Program-made: the position numbers and the translations under genes | Notes under the pieces: model-generated | Databases searched by the model: none | What the model saw: the letters and a program-made list of their open reading frames with translations, nothing else | Told to the model about the DNA's origin: nothing | Assembly (NCBI RefSeq): GCF_002262885.1 | Contig: NZ_NKYF01000005.1 | Location: forward strand, 124,001 to 188,000 | DNA from: Pseudonocardia sp. MH-G8 | GTDB taxonomy: Bacteria > Actinomycetota > Actinomycetes > Mycobacteriales > Pseudonocardiaceae | DNA length: 64,000 nucleotides | Reading direction: 5' to 3' | Shown: positions 23,785-32,292 of the stretch, one piece after another | How the letters are laid out: each line of letters starts with the position of its first letter | Position numbering within the stretch: the stretch's first letter is position 1

Positions 23785-25491
23785 ATGTCTGAGACCGGGT
23801 TCGACGTCGTCATCGTGGGCGGGGGCCCTGCCGGGTGCATCCTGGCCAACCGTTTGAGCGCCGATTCCTCGGTGCGCGTGCTGGTGCTCGAGGCCGGCGG
23901 CCCCGACCACTGGTGGGATCTGCGCATCCAGCTGCCGCTCGCGATGGGGTTCCCGGTGGGCCACCGCACCTTCGACTGGCGCTACGAGTCGGAGCCGGAG
24001 GGCGGCCTCGAATCGCGGCGGCTGCACCATCCTCGCGGCAAGGTTCTGGGCGGCTCGAGCAGCATCAACGGGATGATCTACCAGCGCGGGCACCGGGCGG
24101 ACTACGACCGGTGGGGCGCGGAGTCCGGGTCCGACGCCTGGGACTACGCGCACTGCGAGCCCTACTTCCGCCGGCTGGAAGGCAGCGTGGGCGAGCCCCG
24201 CGGCACCGGCCGTGGCCGCAGCGGGCCGCAGGCCCTGCAGCGTGGCCCGGCGGAGGGCCCGATCTTCGACGCCTTCTTCGAGGCGGCGGAGCAGGCGGGG
24301 TACGCGGTCGTGCCCGACATCAACGACAACGCCCAGGAGGGCTTCTCGCCCCTGGACCAGGCGGTTCGCAACGGGAAGCGCAACTCGGCGGCCGCCGCCT
24401 ACCTCCACCCGGTGCAGGACCGGCCCAACCTCGAGGTCCGCTGCCACGCCTCGGTGAGCAAGGTCCTGTTCAACGGCACACGCGCGGTGGGCGTGCGCTA
24501 CCGCGACAAGAACGGCGAGGCCCACGACGTCCACAGCGGCGAGGTCATCCTCAGCGGCGGGGCGATCGGCACGCCGCAGTTGCTGCAGCTCTCGGGCGTC
24601 GGCAACGCCGAACACCTGCGAAGCCTCGGCGTCCCGGTGGTGCACGACCTGCCGGGTGTGGGGGAGTCGCTGCAGGACCACCTCGCGGTGCACGTGCAGC
24701 ACACGTGCATCCAGCCGGTCTCGATGTCCAACATCCGCAACAAGGCCAGGTGGCCGGGAGTCGTCCTGGACGCGCTGGTCTTCGGCAAGGGGCCCGGAAC
24801 GCGCAACCCGATGCAGGCGGGCGGCTTCGTGCGCAGCGACTTCGCCGACGGCGAGCCGGACCTGATGTTCCTGCTGGCGCCGCTCGCGATGCACAGCGCC
24901 GACGACTCGGTCGAGGTCTCGGCGCACGGCTACCAGATGCACGTCGGCGTCATGCAGTCCGCGGCACGGGGCTCGGTCAGGATCGCGTCGCCCATCCCCG
25001 CGGTGCACCCGAAGATCGTGCTCAACTTCCTGTCCGACCAGACCGACCAGGACCGTTGGGTCAACGGCATCCAGCGGGCGCGCGACCTGCTCGGCCAGCC
25101 CGCGTTCCGGAGCCTGGACGGCGGCGAGACGCTGCCCGGCCCGGGTGTGGCCACCGACGAGCAGATCCTCGCCTGGGTGCGTCGCACCGCGCGCGCCGGC
25201 CTGCACGTCGCGTGCAGCGCGCCGATGGGACGGGGTGAGCTCGCGGTGGTGGATCCCGACACGATGCGGGTCCACGGCGTCGAGGGGCTGCGCGTCGTCG
25301 ACGCGTCGGTCATGCCGTCGCTGACGAACGCCAACACGCTCGCGCCCACGATGATGATCGCTGAGAAGGCGGCCGACATCATCACCGGCAAGGCTCCGCT
25401 CGCTCCGAAGGGGCCCGCGCGGCCGCAGGTCGTGCCGGCGCCGGTCGCGTCCACGCCACAGGTCACGTCCCTGTTCGCCGAGACCAGGTGA
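23785..25491 (+). CDS. GMC-family oxidoreductase (choline dehydrogenase-like)
   Basis: A 568-aa FAD enzyme. The N terminus [20 protein letters not shown] is the dinucleotide-binding motif; [20 protein letters not shown] is GMC signature 1 and [17 protein letters not shown] is signature 2. The C-terminal catalytic region keeps the active-site His in [11 protein letters not shown]. However, where BetA-like enzymes have TNGNLNAPT the sequence is TNANTLAPT, so the second catalytic residue appears changed to Leu; my alignment is by eye. The final ~30 residues are Pro-rich and unusual. The gene lies just upstream of the LacI-uxuB pair, so a sugar or sugar-acid substrate is plausible. Confidence 0.9.
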   Translation: MSETGFDVVIVGGGPAGCILANRLSADSSVRVLVLEAGGPDHWWDLRIQLPLAMGFPVGHRTFDWRYESEPEGGLESRRLHHPRGKVLGGSSSINGMIYQRGHRADYDRWGAESGSDAWDYAHCEPYFRRLEGSVGEPRGTGRGRSGPQALQRGPAEGPIFDAFFEAAEQAGYAVVPDINDNAQEGFSPLDQAVRNGKRNSAAAAYLHPVQDRPNLEVRCHASVSKVLFNGTRAVGVRYRDKNGEAHDVHSGEVILSGGAIGTPQLLQLSGVGNAEHLRSLGVPVVHDLPGVGESLQDHLAVHVQHTCIQPVSMSNIRNKARWPGVVLDALVFGKGPGTRNPMQAGGFVRSDFADGEPDLMFLLAPLAMHSADDSVEVSAHGYQMHVGVMQSAARGSVRIASPIPAVHPKIVLNFLSDQTDQDRWVNGIQRARDLLGQPAFRSLDGGETLPGPGVATDEQILAWVRRTARAGLHVACSAPMGRGELAVVDPDTMRVHGVEGLRVVDASVMPSLTNANTLAPTMMIAEKAADIITGKAPLAPKGPARPQVVPAPVASTPQVTSLFAETR

Positions 25492-25551
25492 GAGGTCGCG
25501 GCCTGCTGCTCCCCGTGTGGTGATCGCCTCGAGACGTAAGCGCTTCCGTTC

Positions 25552-25580
25552 TTGACACTTGCTGCAATGGTTTGCAGAGT
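25552..25580 (+). promoter_or_regulatory. LacI-family promoter with overlapping operator
   Basis: TTGACA (25552-25557) and CAGAGT (25575-25580) are spaced by 17 bp. Between them, overlapping the -10, is the perfect palindrome CTGCAA-TGGT-TTGCAG (25562-25577). The LacI protein encoded 25 bp downstream is the natural ligand, giving autorepression. A second copy of this palindrome (with one end base changed) precedes the Gfo/Idh-uxaC operon at 32070. AAGCGCTT at 25538-25545 is a further LacI-type palindrome just upstream. Confidence 0.7.
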
Positions 25581-25604
25581 GAGGTCAGCGGCGACGGGAG
25601 CAAT

Positions 25605-26642
25605 ATGGCGGTCACGATCCACGACGTGGCGAAGGGCGCCGACGTGTCGGTGTCCACGGTGTCCCGGGCGTTCACGATGCCCGAGATGGTGAACGCGGCG
25701 ACACGGCGGAAGGTGCTGCAGGTCGCCGAGGAGCTCGGCTATCAACCCAACCGCGCGGCCCGCGGCCTCGTCACGGGCAAGACCGGCAACATCGGCGTCG
25801 TCGTGCCCGACGTCGCCAACCCGTTCTTCTCCGCGATGCTCAAGGGGTGCACGGCGCGCGCCCGCGAGGTCCGCCACGTCGTCTTCCTCGCCGACGCCGC
25901 GGAGGACCCGCGCGTGGAGGCCGAGGTCGTGGGCGCCATGGCCAAACAGGTCGACGGGGTCGTGCTCTGCTCGCCCCGGATGCAGCCCGCGCAGCTGGAG
26001 CGACTGGTCGGCACCACGCCGATCGTGCTGGTCAACCGCGACGAAGCGGGCCTGCCCGCCGTGCTGATGGACTCCGGCGACGGCGCGCGGCAGGCGCTGG
26101 AGCACCTCGCCGCGCTGGGTCACCGGCGCATCGCGCACCTGGCGGGCCCGCCCGCCTCGTGGGCGGGGGAGGAGCGGCTGCGCGGTGTGCGCGCGGCCGC
26201 CACCGCCTCCGACGTCGAGACCGTCGAGCTCGGGCCGTTCCCGCCGACCTTCCAGGGCGGCGTCCAGGCCGCCGACCTCGCTCTGGCCCGCGGAGTCACC
26301 GCGGTGCTGGCCTTCAACGACCTCATGGCGGTGGGAGTGCTCAACCGACTGGCCGCGCGCGGCGTCGCCGTGCCCGGAGACATCAGCGTCACCGGGTTCG
26401 ACGACATCGAGATGTCCGCGATGACCACCGAACCGCTCACGACGGTGCGGATGCCGATGGAAGCCGCCGGGCGGGCCGCCGTCGACCTGCTGCTCGACGG
26501 GCTCGACGCGCCCGAGCCGTCGGAGGGCGCCCCGACGCACCGCTGGCTGGGCACCCAGCTCATCGTGCGGTCGACCACAGCGCCACCGCGCGAGGACACG
26601 GCCGGTGGCAGCGGCGTCCCCCGCGCCCTGGTCGGGCGGTGA
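25605..26642 (+). CDS. LacI-family transcriptional regulator
   Basis: A 345-aa regulator. The HTH (VTIHDVAKGADVSVSTVSRA) and hinge helix (YQPNRAARGL) are intact, followed by a periplasmic-binding-like domain from GNIGVVVPDVANPFFSAML to TGFDDIEMSAMTTEPLTTVR. ATG at 25605 has GGGAG 7 nt upstream. Its stop overlaps the GTG of uxuB (GTGA), so they are co-translated. Two CTGCAA-N4-TTGCAR palindromes (own promoter and Gfo/Idh-uxaC promoter) suggest a hexuronate regulon, analogous to UxuR or KdgR function in other bacteria. The effector is unknown. Confidence 0.93.
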   Translation: MAVTIHDVAKGADVSVSTVSRAFTMPEMVNAATRRKVLQVAEELGYQPNRAARGLVTGKTGNIGVVVPDVANPFFSAMLKGCTARAREVRHVVFLADAAEDPRVEAEVVGAMAKQVDGVVLCSPRMQPAQLERLVGTTPIVLVNRDEAGLPAVLMDSGDGARQALEHLAALGHRRIAHLAGPPASWAGEERLRGVRAAATASDVETVELGPFPPTFQGGVQAADLALARGVTAVLAFNDLMAVGVLNRLAARGVAVPGDISVTGFDDIEMSAMTTEPLTTVRMPMEAAGRAAVDLLLDGLDAPEPSEGAPTHRWLGTQLIVRSTTAPPREDTAGGSGVPRALVGR

Positions 26643-28120
26643 GCGCCGTGGCACGCTTGGATCTGCACGCGCTCCCCGGTCTCGACGCCGCGCAGCGCCC
26701 GCTGGTCGACCCGCGGTCGCTCGGCACCGGCATCGTGCACCTCGGCATCGGCGCCTTCCACCGCGCCCACCAGGCCGTCTTCACCGAGGAGGCCATCGCG
26801 GCCGCCGGCGGTGACTGGGGCATCTGCGGGGTCAGCCAGCGCAGCAGGGGAGTGGTCGACCAGCTGCGTCCGCAGGACGGGCTCTACTCCGTGCTCGAGC
26901 GGGGGGAGCGCAGCTCGGTGCGGGTGGCCGGCGCGGTGCGCGACCTGCTGTTCGCCGCCGAGGAGGGGGAGCGGCTGCAGGCCCTGCTCGCCGCGCCCGG
27001 CACCCGGCTGGTCACGCTCACCGTCACGGAGAAGGGCTACCGGCACGACCCGGCCACCGGACGGCTGCGCCGCTCCGACCCGGAGGTGGCCGCCGACCTG
27101 TCCGGCAACGGTCTCCCGCGCACCGTCGTGGGCCAGCTGGTGCGGGGGCTCGCCGCCCGCCGCGCCGCCGACGCGGGCCCCATCACGCTGCTGTCGTGTG
27201 ACAACCTGCCCGCCAACGGCGAGGTGCTGCGCGGGCTCGTCGGCGACTTCTGCGCCGCGCTCCCGGCGGCCGAGGGCGAGGCGCTGGCCGCGTGGATCAC
27301 GGAGTCGGTGCGCTTCCCCTCCTCCATGGTCGACCGGATCGTCCCGGCCACCACCGACGAGGACCGCGCGCAGGTCGCGCGCCTGCTCGGGTACGACGAC
27401 CACGGCGTCGTCGTCACCGAACCGTTCCGGCAGTGGGTGGTGGAGGACGACTTCGCCGCAGGGCGCCCCGCCTGGGAACGCGCGGGCGCCGTGCTCACCG
27501 CGGACGTAGCGCCGTACGAGGCGATGAAGTTGCGGCTGCTCAACGGCAGCCACTCCACCCTGGCCTACCTCGGCGCGCTGGCCGGGCACGCGCACGTCGC
27601 CGAGGCGATCCGCGACCCCGGCATCGCGGGTGTGGTCGCGGCCCTGATGGCGCAGGACGTCGAGCCCACCCTGGCCGTCCCCGACGGCTTCGACGTGGCC
27701 GCCTACCAGCGGCAGCTCATCGAGCGCTTCCACAACCCGGCGCTGCGCCACCGCACCGTCCAGATCGCGATGGACGGCACGCAGAAGCTGCCGCAGCGCC
27801 TGCTGGGCACGATCACCGAGCGGCTGGCCGCCGGGGCCGAGCCGCGGTTCGCCTGCCTGGGCGTGGCGGCCTGGATGCGCTACGTCTGGGTGCGGCAGGC
27901 CGAGGACGGCACCCCCCTCCCGGTGGACGACCCCCTGGCCGACCGCCTCGGAGAGCTCACGGCCCAGGCCGCCACACCCCAGGCGGTGGCCGATGCGCTC
28001 CTCTCCCTGGAGGAGGTCTTCGGCGAGGACCTGCCGGCGAACGAGCGGTTCCGAGCCCTGGTCACAGAAGGCCTGGCGGCGCTGACGAAGGGCGGGGTAG
28101 CCGCAGCCACGACCCCCTGA
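26639..28120 (+). CDS. uxuB: Mannitol dehydrogenase-family protein, probable fructuronate reductase
   Basis: A 493-aa polyol-specific long-chain dehydrogenase. IVHLGIGAFHRAHQAVFTEE is the family's nucleotide-binding start, and YEAMKLRLLNGSHSTLAYLG carries the catalytic Lys-x4-Asn-x2-His pattern. GTG at 26639 overlaps the LacI stop; GTG at 26648 is also possible. Members reduce fructuronate to mannonate (UxuB), tagaturonate (UxaB) or mannitol. UxaC in the same regulon favours UxuB, and the residue pattern does not settle it. Mannonate dehydratase UxuA is not in the window, so the pathway is incomplete here. A palindrome follows the stop. Confidence 0.85.
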   Translation: MSAVARLDLHALPGLDAAQRPLVDPRSLGTGIVHLGIGAFHRAHQAVFTEEAIAAAGGDWGICGVSQRSRGVVDQLRPQDGLYSVLERGERSSVRVAGAVRDLLFAAEEGERLQALLAAPGTRLVTLTVTEKGYRHDPATGRLRRSDPEVAADLSGNGLPRTVVGQLVRGLAARRAADAGPITLLSCDNLPANGEVLRGLVGDFCAALPAAEGEALAAWITESVRFPSSMVDRIVPATTDEDRAQVARLLGYDDHGVVVTEPFRQWVVEDDFAAGRPAWERAGAVLTADVAPYEAMKLRLLNGSHSTLAYLGALAGHAHVAEAIRDPGIAGVVAALMAQDVEPTLAVPDGFDVAAYQRQLIERFHNPALRHRTVQIAMDGTQKLPQRLLGTITERLAAGAEPRFACLGVAAWMRYVWVRQAEDGTPLPVDDPLADRLGELTAQAATPQAVADALLSLEEVFGEDLPANERFRALVTEGLAALTKGGVAAATTP

Positions 28121-28125
28121 CCCCC

Positions 28126-28195
28126 ACTCCACACACCTGGTGTCCACTTCACACAGGGCCCGCCTTGTGCGAAGTGACCGCTGGGTGTGTGGAGT
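28126..28195. repeat. Long palindrome, family R1, first copy
   Basis: Two 33-nt arms (28126-28158 and 28163-28195) around CCCG. Each arm begins with ACTCCACACACC and shares CACTTC plus CACA; the central part is mismatched. It lies between the uxuB stop and a convergent AbiEi-like gene, so it could act as a two-way terminator. A related palindrome with the same CCCG centre is at 29174-29247 on the other side of that gene. Confidence 0.8.
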
Positions 28196-28198
28196 CGC

Positions 28199-29131
28199 TC
28201 AGTTCGGCCTGAAGCGTGAGCGCAGTCGTCTTGCGGTCGGGGCGAAGTCGGTGAGGTCCGCCCAGATCCAGCGGACCACGCCGAGGTCCTCGTCGCGCAG
28301 GGCGTCCTCCCGGAGCTTCTCCGCGACCAGCACCTCGGTGATGTCCTGGCCCGGACGCAGCGTGCGCCCGTACTTGACGAGGCCGTCGAACTCGCCCACG
28401 GTGCGCAGGCCCGGCCAGCCGGCGTCCACCCGCCCGATGAACGCGCCGGTCGCCGCGGCGCGCACCTCCCACTGCAGCACGGGCGGTGGGAGGCCCGCTT
28501 CGGCGATCGCCACCCGGCTGCGGGACTCGCCGACGCTCTCGCTGAGTCCGTTCGAGAACGCGATCGCGCGGCGGGCCGCTCGGGTGCCGGGACGGCGAGG
28601 CTCCGCATCGAGCGCGGACAGGAGGTCGGCCTTCGACGCGCGGTCCGCGCGCTCGTGGAACATCGCGGCGTCGCCGAGCACCACGGCCTGCTCGAACGGC
28701 AGCATCCGGGCGAGGTCGGCGACCGTGCGTGCCAGCGAGGTGACCGCCACGCCCGCGATCACGACGATCTCGCGGGGATCCACCGCTGCCGTGTGCACGT
28801 GGACCAGGGACCCGCGCCGCCCACCGCTGCGCCGCGGCCGCGTGACGTGCACGCGGTCGAGCCGGAGGCCCCAGATGCGCAGCCCGTGCAGCACCGCGGC
28901 GGAGACGTGGCTGACGACGGCGTCGGGGGCCAGCTCGCCGATCGCGGCCTCGACCGCGAGCGCGTGCCGCGCGAGGACGTCGTCCGGCACGGAGCCGAGG
29001 ACGTAGGCACCCCGACGCACCGGCGTGAGCCGCCCGGCCCGCACCAGCCGCCGCAGCTCCGGATCGGAGAAGCCTGCAGCGAGCAACTCCGGCCGCAGCG
29101 TGAGCTCGGGGAGGTCCACGGCGAGCAGCAT
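28199..29131 (-). CDS. AbiEi-type antitoxin-domain/DUF559-like protein
   Basis: A 310-aa protein. The N terminus (LLAAGFSDPELRRLVRAGRL, then PVRRGAYVL) is the winged-helix region found in AbiEi-type antitoxin-like proteins. The C-terminal half (VDAGWPGLRTVGEFDGLVKYG and VLVAEKLREDALRDEDLGVV) resembles the restriction-fold endonuclease-like domain of such actinobacterial proteins with D, E and K residues placed as in that fold. Solitary proteins of this kind are numerous in actinobacteria; their function is not known. No AbiEii toxin gene is adjacent. The gene is flanked by R1 palindromes and starts at ATG 29131. Confidence 0.8.
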   Translation of the reverse strand: MLLAVDLPELTLRPELLAAGFSDPELRRLVRAGRLTPVRRGAYVLGSVPDDVLARHALAVEAAIGELAPDAVVSHVSAAVLHGLRIWGLRLDRVHVTRPRRSGGRRGSLVHVHTAAVDPREIVVIAGVAVTSLARTVADLARMLPFEQAVVLGDAAMFHERADRASKADLLSALDAEPRRPGTRAARRAIAFSNGLSESVGESRSRVAIAEAGLPPPVLQWEVRAAATGAFIGRVDAGWPGLRTVGEFDGLVKYGRTLRPGQDITEVLVAEKLREDALRDEDLGVVRWIWADLTDFAPTARRLRSRFRPN

Positions 29132-29173
29132 CACAGCTGAAGCGCGGCGAGGGACCCGAACGGGAATTTCGCG

Positions 29174-29247
29174 CCACTCCGCACACCGGCTGGTCGCTTC
29201 ACACAAGGCCCGCCTTGTGTGAAGCGACTGCTGGGTGTGTGCAGTGG
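29174..29247. repeat. Long palindrome, family R1, second copy
   Basis: Two 35-nt arms (29174-29208 and 29213-29247) around CCCG; the inner 14 bp, CGCTTCACACAAGG and complement, pair perfectly and the outer part is imperfect. It shares TTCACACA, the CCCG centre and the CACACC outer block with 28126-28195. Its position between the divergent/tandem start of the AbiEi-like gene and the uxaC stop suggests a terminator for uxaC, or a mobile palindromic element. Confidence 0.8.
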
Positions 29248-29252
29248 TGCTG

Positions 29253-30680
29253 TCAGGTCGCTCGGGGGGCGTAGGCCTGCCGCGGGATCGTTGCCGTCAG
29301 GTCTACCGCTGTCTCTATCGCCTCTTCTTTGCCTAGCTGGCCGTTCGCCACCAGTTGGGCCAGGTAGCCGCTGTCCACCCGTCTCGCCAGTTCGTGGCGG
29401 GCGGGGATCGAGGCGAAGGCGCGCGTGTCGTCGACGAAGCCCGCGGTGTTGTAGAAGCCCGCCGTCTCCGTCACGGCTTCGCGGAAGCGGCGCATGGCCA
29501 GTGGGCTGTCCAGGAACCACCACGGCACGCCCAGCCGCATCGCCGGGTAGACGCCGGCCAGCGGGGCGAGCTCGCGGGAGTAGGAGTCCTCGTCGATGGT
29601 GAACACGACGCAGCGGAAGCCCGGGTCGGTGCCGAACGCGGAGAGCATCGGGCGCAGGCCGCGGACGAAGTCGACCGGCAGCGGGATGTCGAAGCCCTTG
29701 TCCGGCCCGAACCGCTCGTGCACCGCCGGGTCGTGGTTGCGCAGCACGCCCGGGTGGATCTGCATGACGAGGCCGTCGTCGCGGCTCATCCGCGCCATCT
29801 CGAACAGCATGTGCGCGGCGAACGCGTCCGCCTGCACCGGATCGACCGTGCCGGCCAGCGCGGCGGCGTATATGCGTTCGGCGTCGGCGCGCTCCAGCGG
29901 CGTGGTGTCGGCGCAGATGTGGCCGTGGTCGGTGGCCAGTGCGCCGTGGCGGCGGAAGTGCTCGCGGCGCTGCTCGAGCGCCTGCAGGTAGCCGGCGTAG
30001 GTGGCGACGTCGGTGCCGGCCACCTCGCCGAGCTCCTCGACGTCCTGCTTCCACCGGGGCTGGCGCAGGTGCACCAGGGCGTCCGGGCGGAAGGTCGGCA
30101 CGACGCGCCCGTCCCAGTCGCTCGCGGCGATCGCGGCGTGCGCCTCGAGGCTGCTGCTCGGCGCGTCGGTGGTCGCGAGGATCTCGAGGCCGAACCGGTC
30201 GAACAGCGCCCGCGGTCGGAACTGCGGCTGCGCGATGCACTCGGCGATCCGGTCGTAGATCGCGTCCGCCGTCTCGACCGAGGGGTGCACCTGCACGCCG
30301 AAGACGTCGTGCAGCTCCTGCTCGAGCCAGAACCGGCTGGGCGTGCCGCGGAAGAGGCGCCAGCCCGCGCAGAATCGGCGCCAGATCTCCCGCCCGTCGG
30401 TCTCGACGGGGCCGCCGTCGCGGCGCGGGACGCCGAGGTCCTCCAACCGCGTGCCCTGCGAGACGAACATGCGGGTGACGTAGTGGTCGGGCACGACGAG
30501 CAGCTGCGCCGGGTCTCCGAAGGGCGCGTCGTCGGCCAGCACGGACGCCTCGACGTGACCGTGCATGCTGATCAGCGGCAGGTCGCGGATGGCGGCGAAG
30601 ATCTCGCGGGCGATCGCGCGCACCGCCGGTTCGGTGGGCAGGATGCGGTTGTCGTCGAGTTCGAGCGGGCGTGCGGGCAT
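29253..30680 (-). CDS. uxaC: Glucuronate isomerase-family protein
   Basis: A 475-aa amidohydrolase-fold isomerase converting glucuronate to fructuronate (or galacturonate to tagaturonate). DLPLISMHGHVEASVLADDA has the metal-binding His-x-His; VPDHYVTRMFVSQG, ELHDVFGVQVHPS and HTFRPDALVHL-like FRPDALVHLRQPR match UxaC. The length is close to E. coli UxaC (470 aa). The first motif differs from the DxHxH of enterobacterial enzymes, so an actinobacterial subgroup is likely. It starts 1 bp after the Gfo/Idh stop, in one operon that carries a LacI-type operator, and its product is the substrate of the UxuB encoded at 26639. Confidence 0.9.
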   Translation of the reverse strand: MPARPLELDDNRILPTEPAVRAIAREIFAAIRDLPLISMHGHVEASVLADDAPFGDPAQLLVVPDHYVTRMFVSQGTRLEDLGVPRRDGGPVETDGREIWRRFCAGWRLFRGTPSRFWLEQELHDVFGVQVHPSVETADAIYDRIAECIAQPQFRPRALFDRFGLEILATTDAPSSSLEAHAAIAASDWDGRVVPTFRPDALVHLRQPRWKQDVEELGEVAGTDVATYAGYLQALEQRREHFRRHGALATDHGHICADTTPLERADAERIYAAALAGTVDPVQADAFAAHMLFEMARMSRDDGLVMQIHPGVLRNHDPAVHERFGPDKGFDIPLPVDFVRGLRPMLSAFGTDPGFRCVVFTIDEDSYSRELAPLAGVYPAMRLGVPWWFLDSPLAMRRFREAVTETAGFYNTAGFVDDTRAFASIPARHELARRVDSGYLAQLVANGQLGKEEAIETAVDLTATIPRQAYAPRAT

Positions 30681-30681
30681 C

Positions 30682-32046
30682 TCAGAGCTCCAGGATCTCG
30701 TCGGCGCGGACCGGCAGGCCGGTCTCGAAGGAACGGTTGGCCGCGAGACCGGTGAGCAGCGACTGGGCGCCGTCTCGGTGGGTGGAAGCGCGGCCCAGCG
30801 GGTCGTCCACGGGCTGCCCGCCGAAGATGTCGGCCAGCATCCGTTCGTCGCCGCCGCCGTGTCCGCCGCTGAAGATGTCGGGCACGTCCAGCTCCTGCGG
30901 CTTCTCCCAGTGCTTGCGCAGGGTGAGCCGGGCGCCGCGGTCGGGCCCCTGTCCGTTCTCAGCCCGGACCTCGGTGCCGGGCCGGCCGTGCAGCGCCTCG
31001 CCCTTGACCGTCCCGGCGGAGCTCGGCTCGACGAACGAGTTCTCCATGACGTCGAGCTCGAGACGCCCGGCGCTGCCGTTGAACGCGACGCGGTAGCCCT
31101 CCCAGGGGGAGTAGGCCGTGAGGTGGTAGCTCATCGTGGCGCCGCTGCGGTAGCGCACCGACACGGCCATGTCGTCCTCGATCGTGACGCCGGGACCGAA
31201 CACGTTCTGGTCGCGGTGGTAGCCGTCCTCGTGCTCGGCGTCGAGGTAGAGCGCGGTCATCTTCTCGTTGCCGGCCAGGTGCAGCGCGAACGGGTCGTCG
31301 GCCGCCTCCGGGGCGCCGTGCGCGCGGTCGTACGGGCGGGCCAGCCCGCGACGACGGCCGTTCTCGTCGCCGTAGAAGAACAGCCGCCCGAGCCCGAACA
31401 CGACCTCGGGGGAGGAGTCCACCCACCAGTTGACCAGGTCGAAGTGGTGGGTGGCCTTGTGCACCATGAGGCCGCCGGAGTTGGCCTTGTCCCGGTGCCA
31501 GCGCCGGAAGTAGTCGGCGCCGTGGCGGGTGTCGAGCAACCACTCGAAGTGCACGGACCCGATCTCGCCGATCGCGCCCGAGGCGATCACCTCGCGCACC
31601 CGCGCGTGCAGCGGGTTGTAGCGGTAGTTGAAGGTGACGGTGACCGAGCGGCCGCTCTCGGCCTGCGCGTCCAGGATGCGGCGGCACCGCTGCGCGTCGG
31701 TGGTCATCGGCTTCTCGGTGATGACGTCGCGGCCAGCGCGCAGGGCCGCGACGATGTACTCGTCGTGGGTGCGGTCGATGCTGGCGACGATCACGGTGTC
31801 GACCCGCTCGGCCTCCAGCATCCGCCCGAAGTCCTGCGCGCGGTAGGTCGGGACGGCCGGCAGCCCGCTCTCGACGACGGTGCGGTTGTGCACGTCCATC
31901 CGGGTCTGGTTGACGTCGCAGAAGGCGACGAGCTCGGCGGTGGCGACGTGTGGGCCGGTCAGGGCACCGACGAACATCTGCGCGCGGCCCCCGAGGCCGA
32001 CGATGGCGTAGCGGGTGCGCGGCGAGCTCCCGGCGCTGGCGGGCAT
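30682..32046 (-). CDS. Gfo/Idh/MocA-family oxidoreductase
   Basis: A 454-aa NAD(P)-dependent dehydrogenase. The Rossmann motif is RYAIVGLGGRAQMF; the family catalytic signature appears as DVITEKPMTTDAQRC with Lys in EKP, and FNYRYNPLHARVREVI follows. A long C-terminal region (residues ~250-400, with HWEKPQELDVPDIFSGGHGG) is extended relative to the ~340-aa norm, as in glycosidase-like GH109 and sugar-acid family members. ATG at 32046 has GGGAG 7 nt upstream. It is the first gene of the operon with uxaC, preceded by the CTGCAA-AGGG-TTGCAA operator. Oxidation of a hexuronate or its glycoside is inferred. Confidence 0.87.
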   Translation of the reverse strand: MPASAGSSPRTRYAIVGLGGRAQMFVGALTGPHVATAELVAFCDVNQTRMDVHNRTVVESGLPAVPTYRAQDFGRMLEAERVDTVIVASIDRTHDEYIVAALRAGRDVITEKPMTTDAQRCRRILDAQAESGRSVTVTFNYRYNPLHARVREVIASGAIGEIGSVHFEWLLDTRHGADYFRRWHRDKANSGGLMVHKATHHFDLVNWWVDSSPEVVFGLGRLFFYGDENGRRRGLARPYDRAHGAPEAADDPFALHLAGNEKMTALYLDAEHEDGYHRDQNVFGPGVTIEDDMAVSVRYRSGATMSYHLTAYSPWEGYRVAFNGSAGRLELDVMENSFVEPSSAGTVKGEALHGRPGTEVRAENGQGPDRGARLTLRKHWEKPQELDVPDIFSGGHGGGDERMLADIFGGQPVDDPLGRASTHRDGAQSLLTGLAANRSFETGLPVRADEILEL

Positions 32047-32069
32047 GACACTCCCGGTTGTAGAGCCGG

Positions 32070-32085
32070 CTGCAAAGGGTTGCAA
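32070..32085. promoter_or_regulatory. LacI-type operator upstream of the Gfo/Idh-uxaC operon
   Basis: CTGCAA-AGGG-TTGCAA has the same half-sites and 4-bp spacer as the LacI gene's own operator at 25562-25577, differing at the last base and in the spacer. It lies 24 bp before the Gfo/Idh ATG. With the other site it defines a probable regulon. Confidence 0.7.
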
Positions 32086-32192
32086 GCTGGCAGTTCGGGT
32101 GAGCTGGGCAGCTCATGGTGTTGTGGAAGCCGCCGTCCGACGCGGTGGCGGCCTCCAATGATGCAAACGGCTGAAAGAAACCGCAAGAGTTG

Positions 32193-32221
32193 TTGACGCC
32201 GCGCTCGTGCTCTGAACTAAT
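32193..32221 (+). promoter_or_regulatory. Promoter of the sugar ABC operon
   Basis: TTGACG (32193-32198) and ACTAAT (32216-32221) are spaced by 17 bp and sit 72 bp before the binding-protein gene. TGCAAA (32162-32167) upstream is a half-site-like remnant of the CTGCAA operator, but no second half was found. Confidence 0.5.
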
Positions 32222-32292
32222 GACCCGCAGCCAGGCCTGTGGCCGCCGCCACGTGGTGTCCGAACCGGGCCAGTGTGATCGAAGGAGCTCCT

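Noticed and set aside
28126..29247. A composite transposon or insertion sequence around the AbiEi-like gene
   Set aside because: No transposase, target-site duplication or typical terminal repeat was seen; the palindromes are hairpin-like rather than IS ends.
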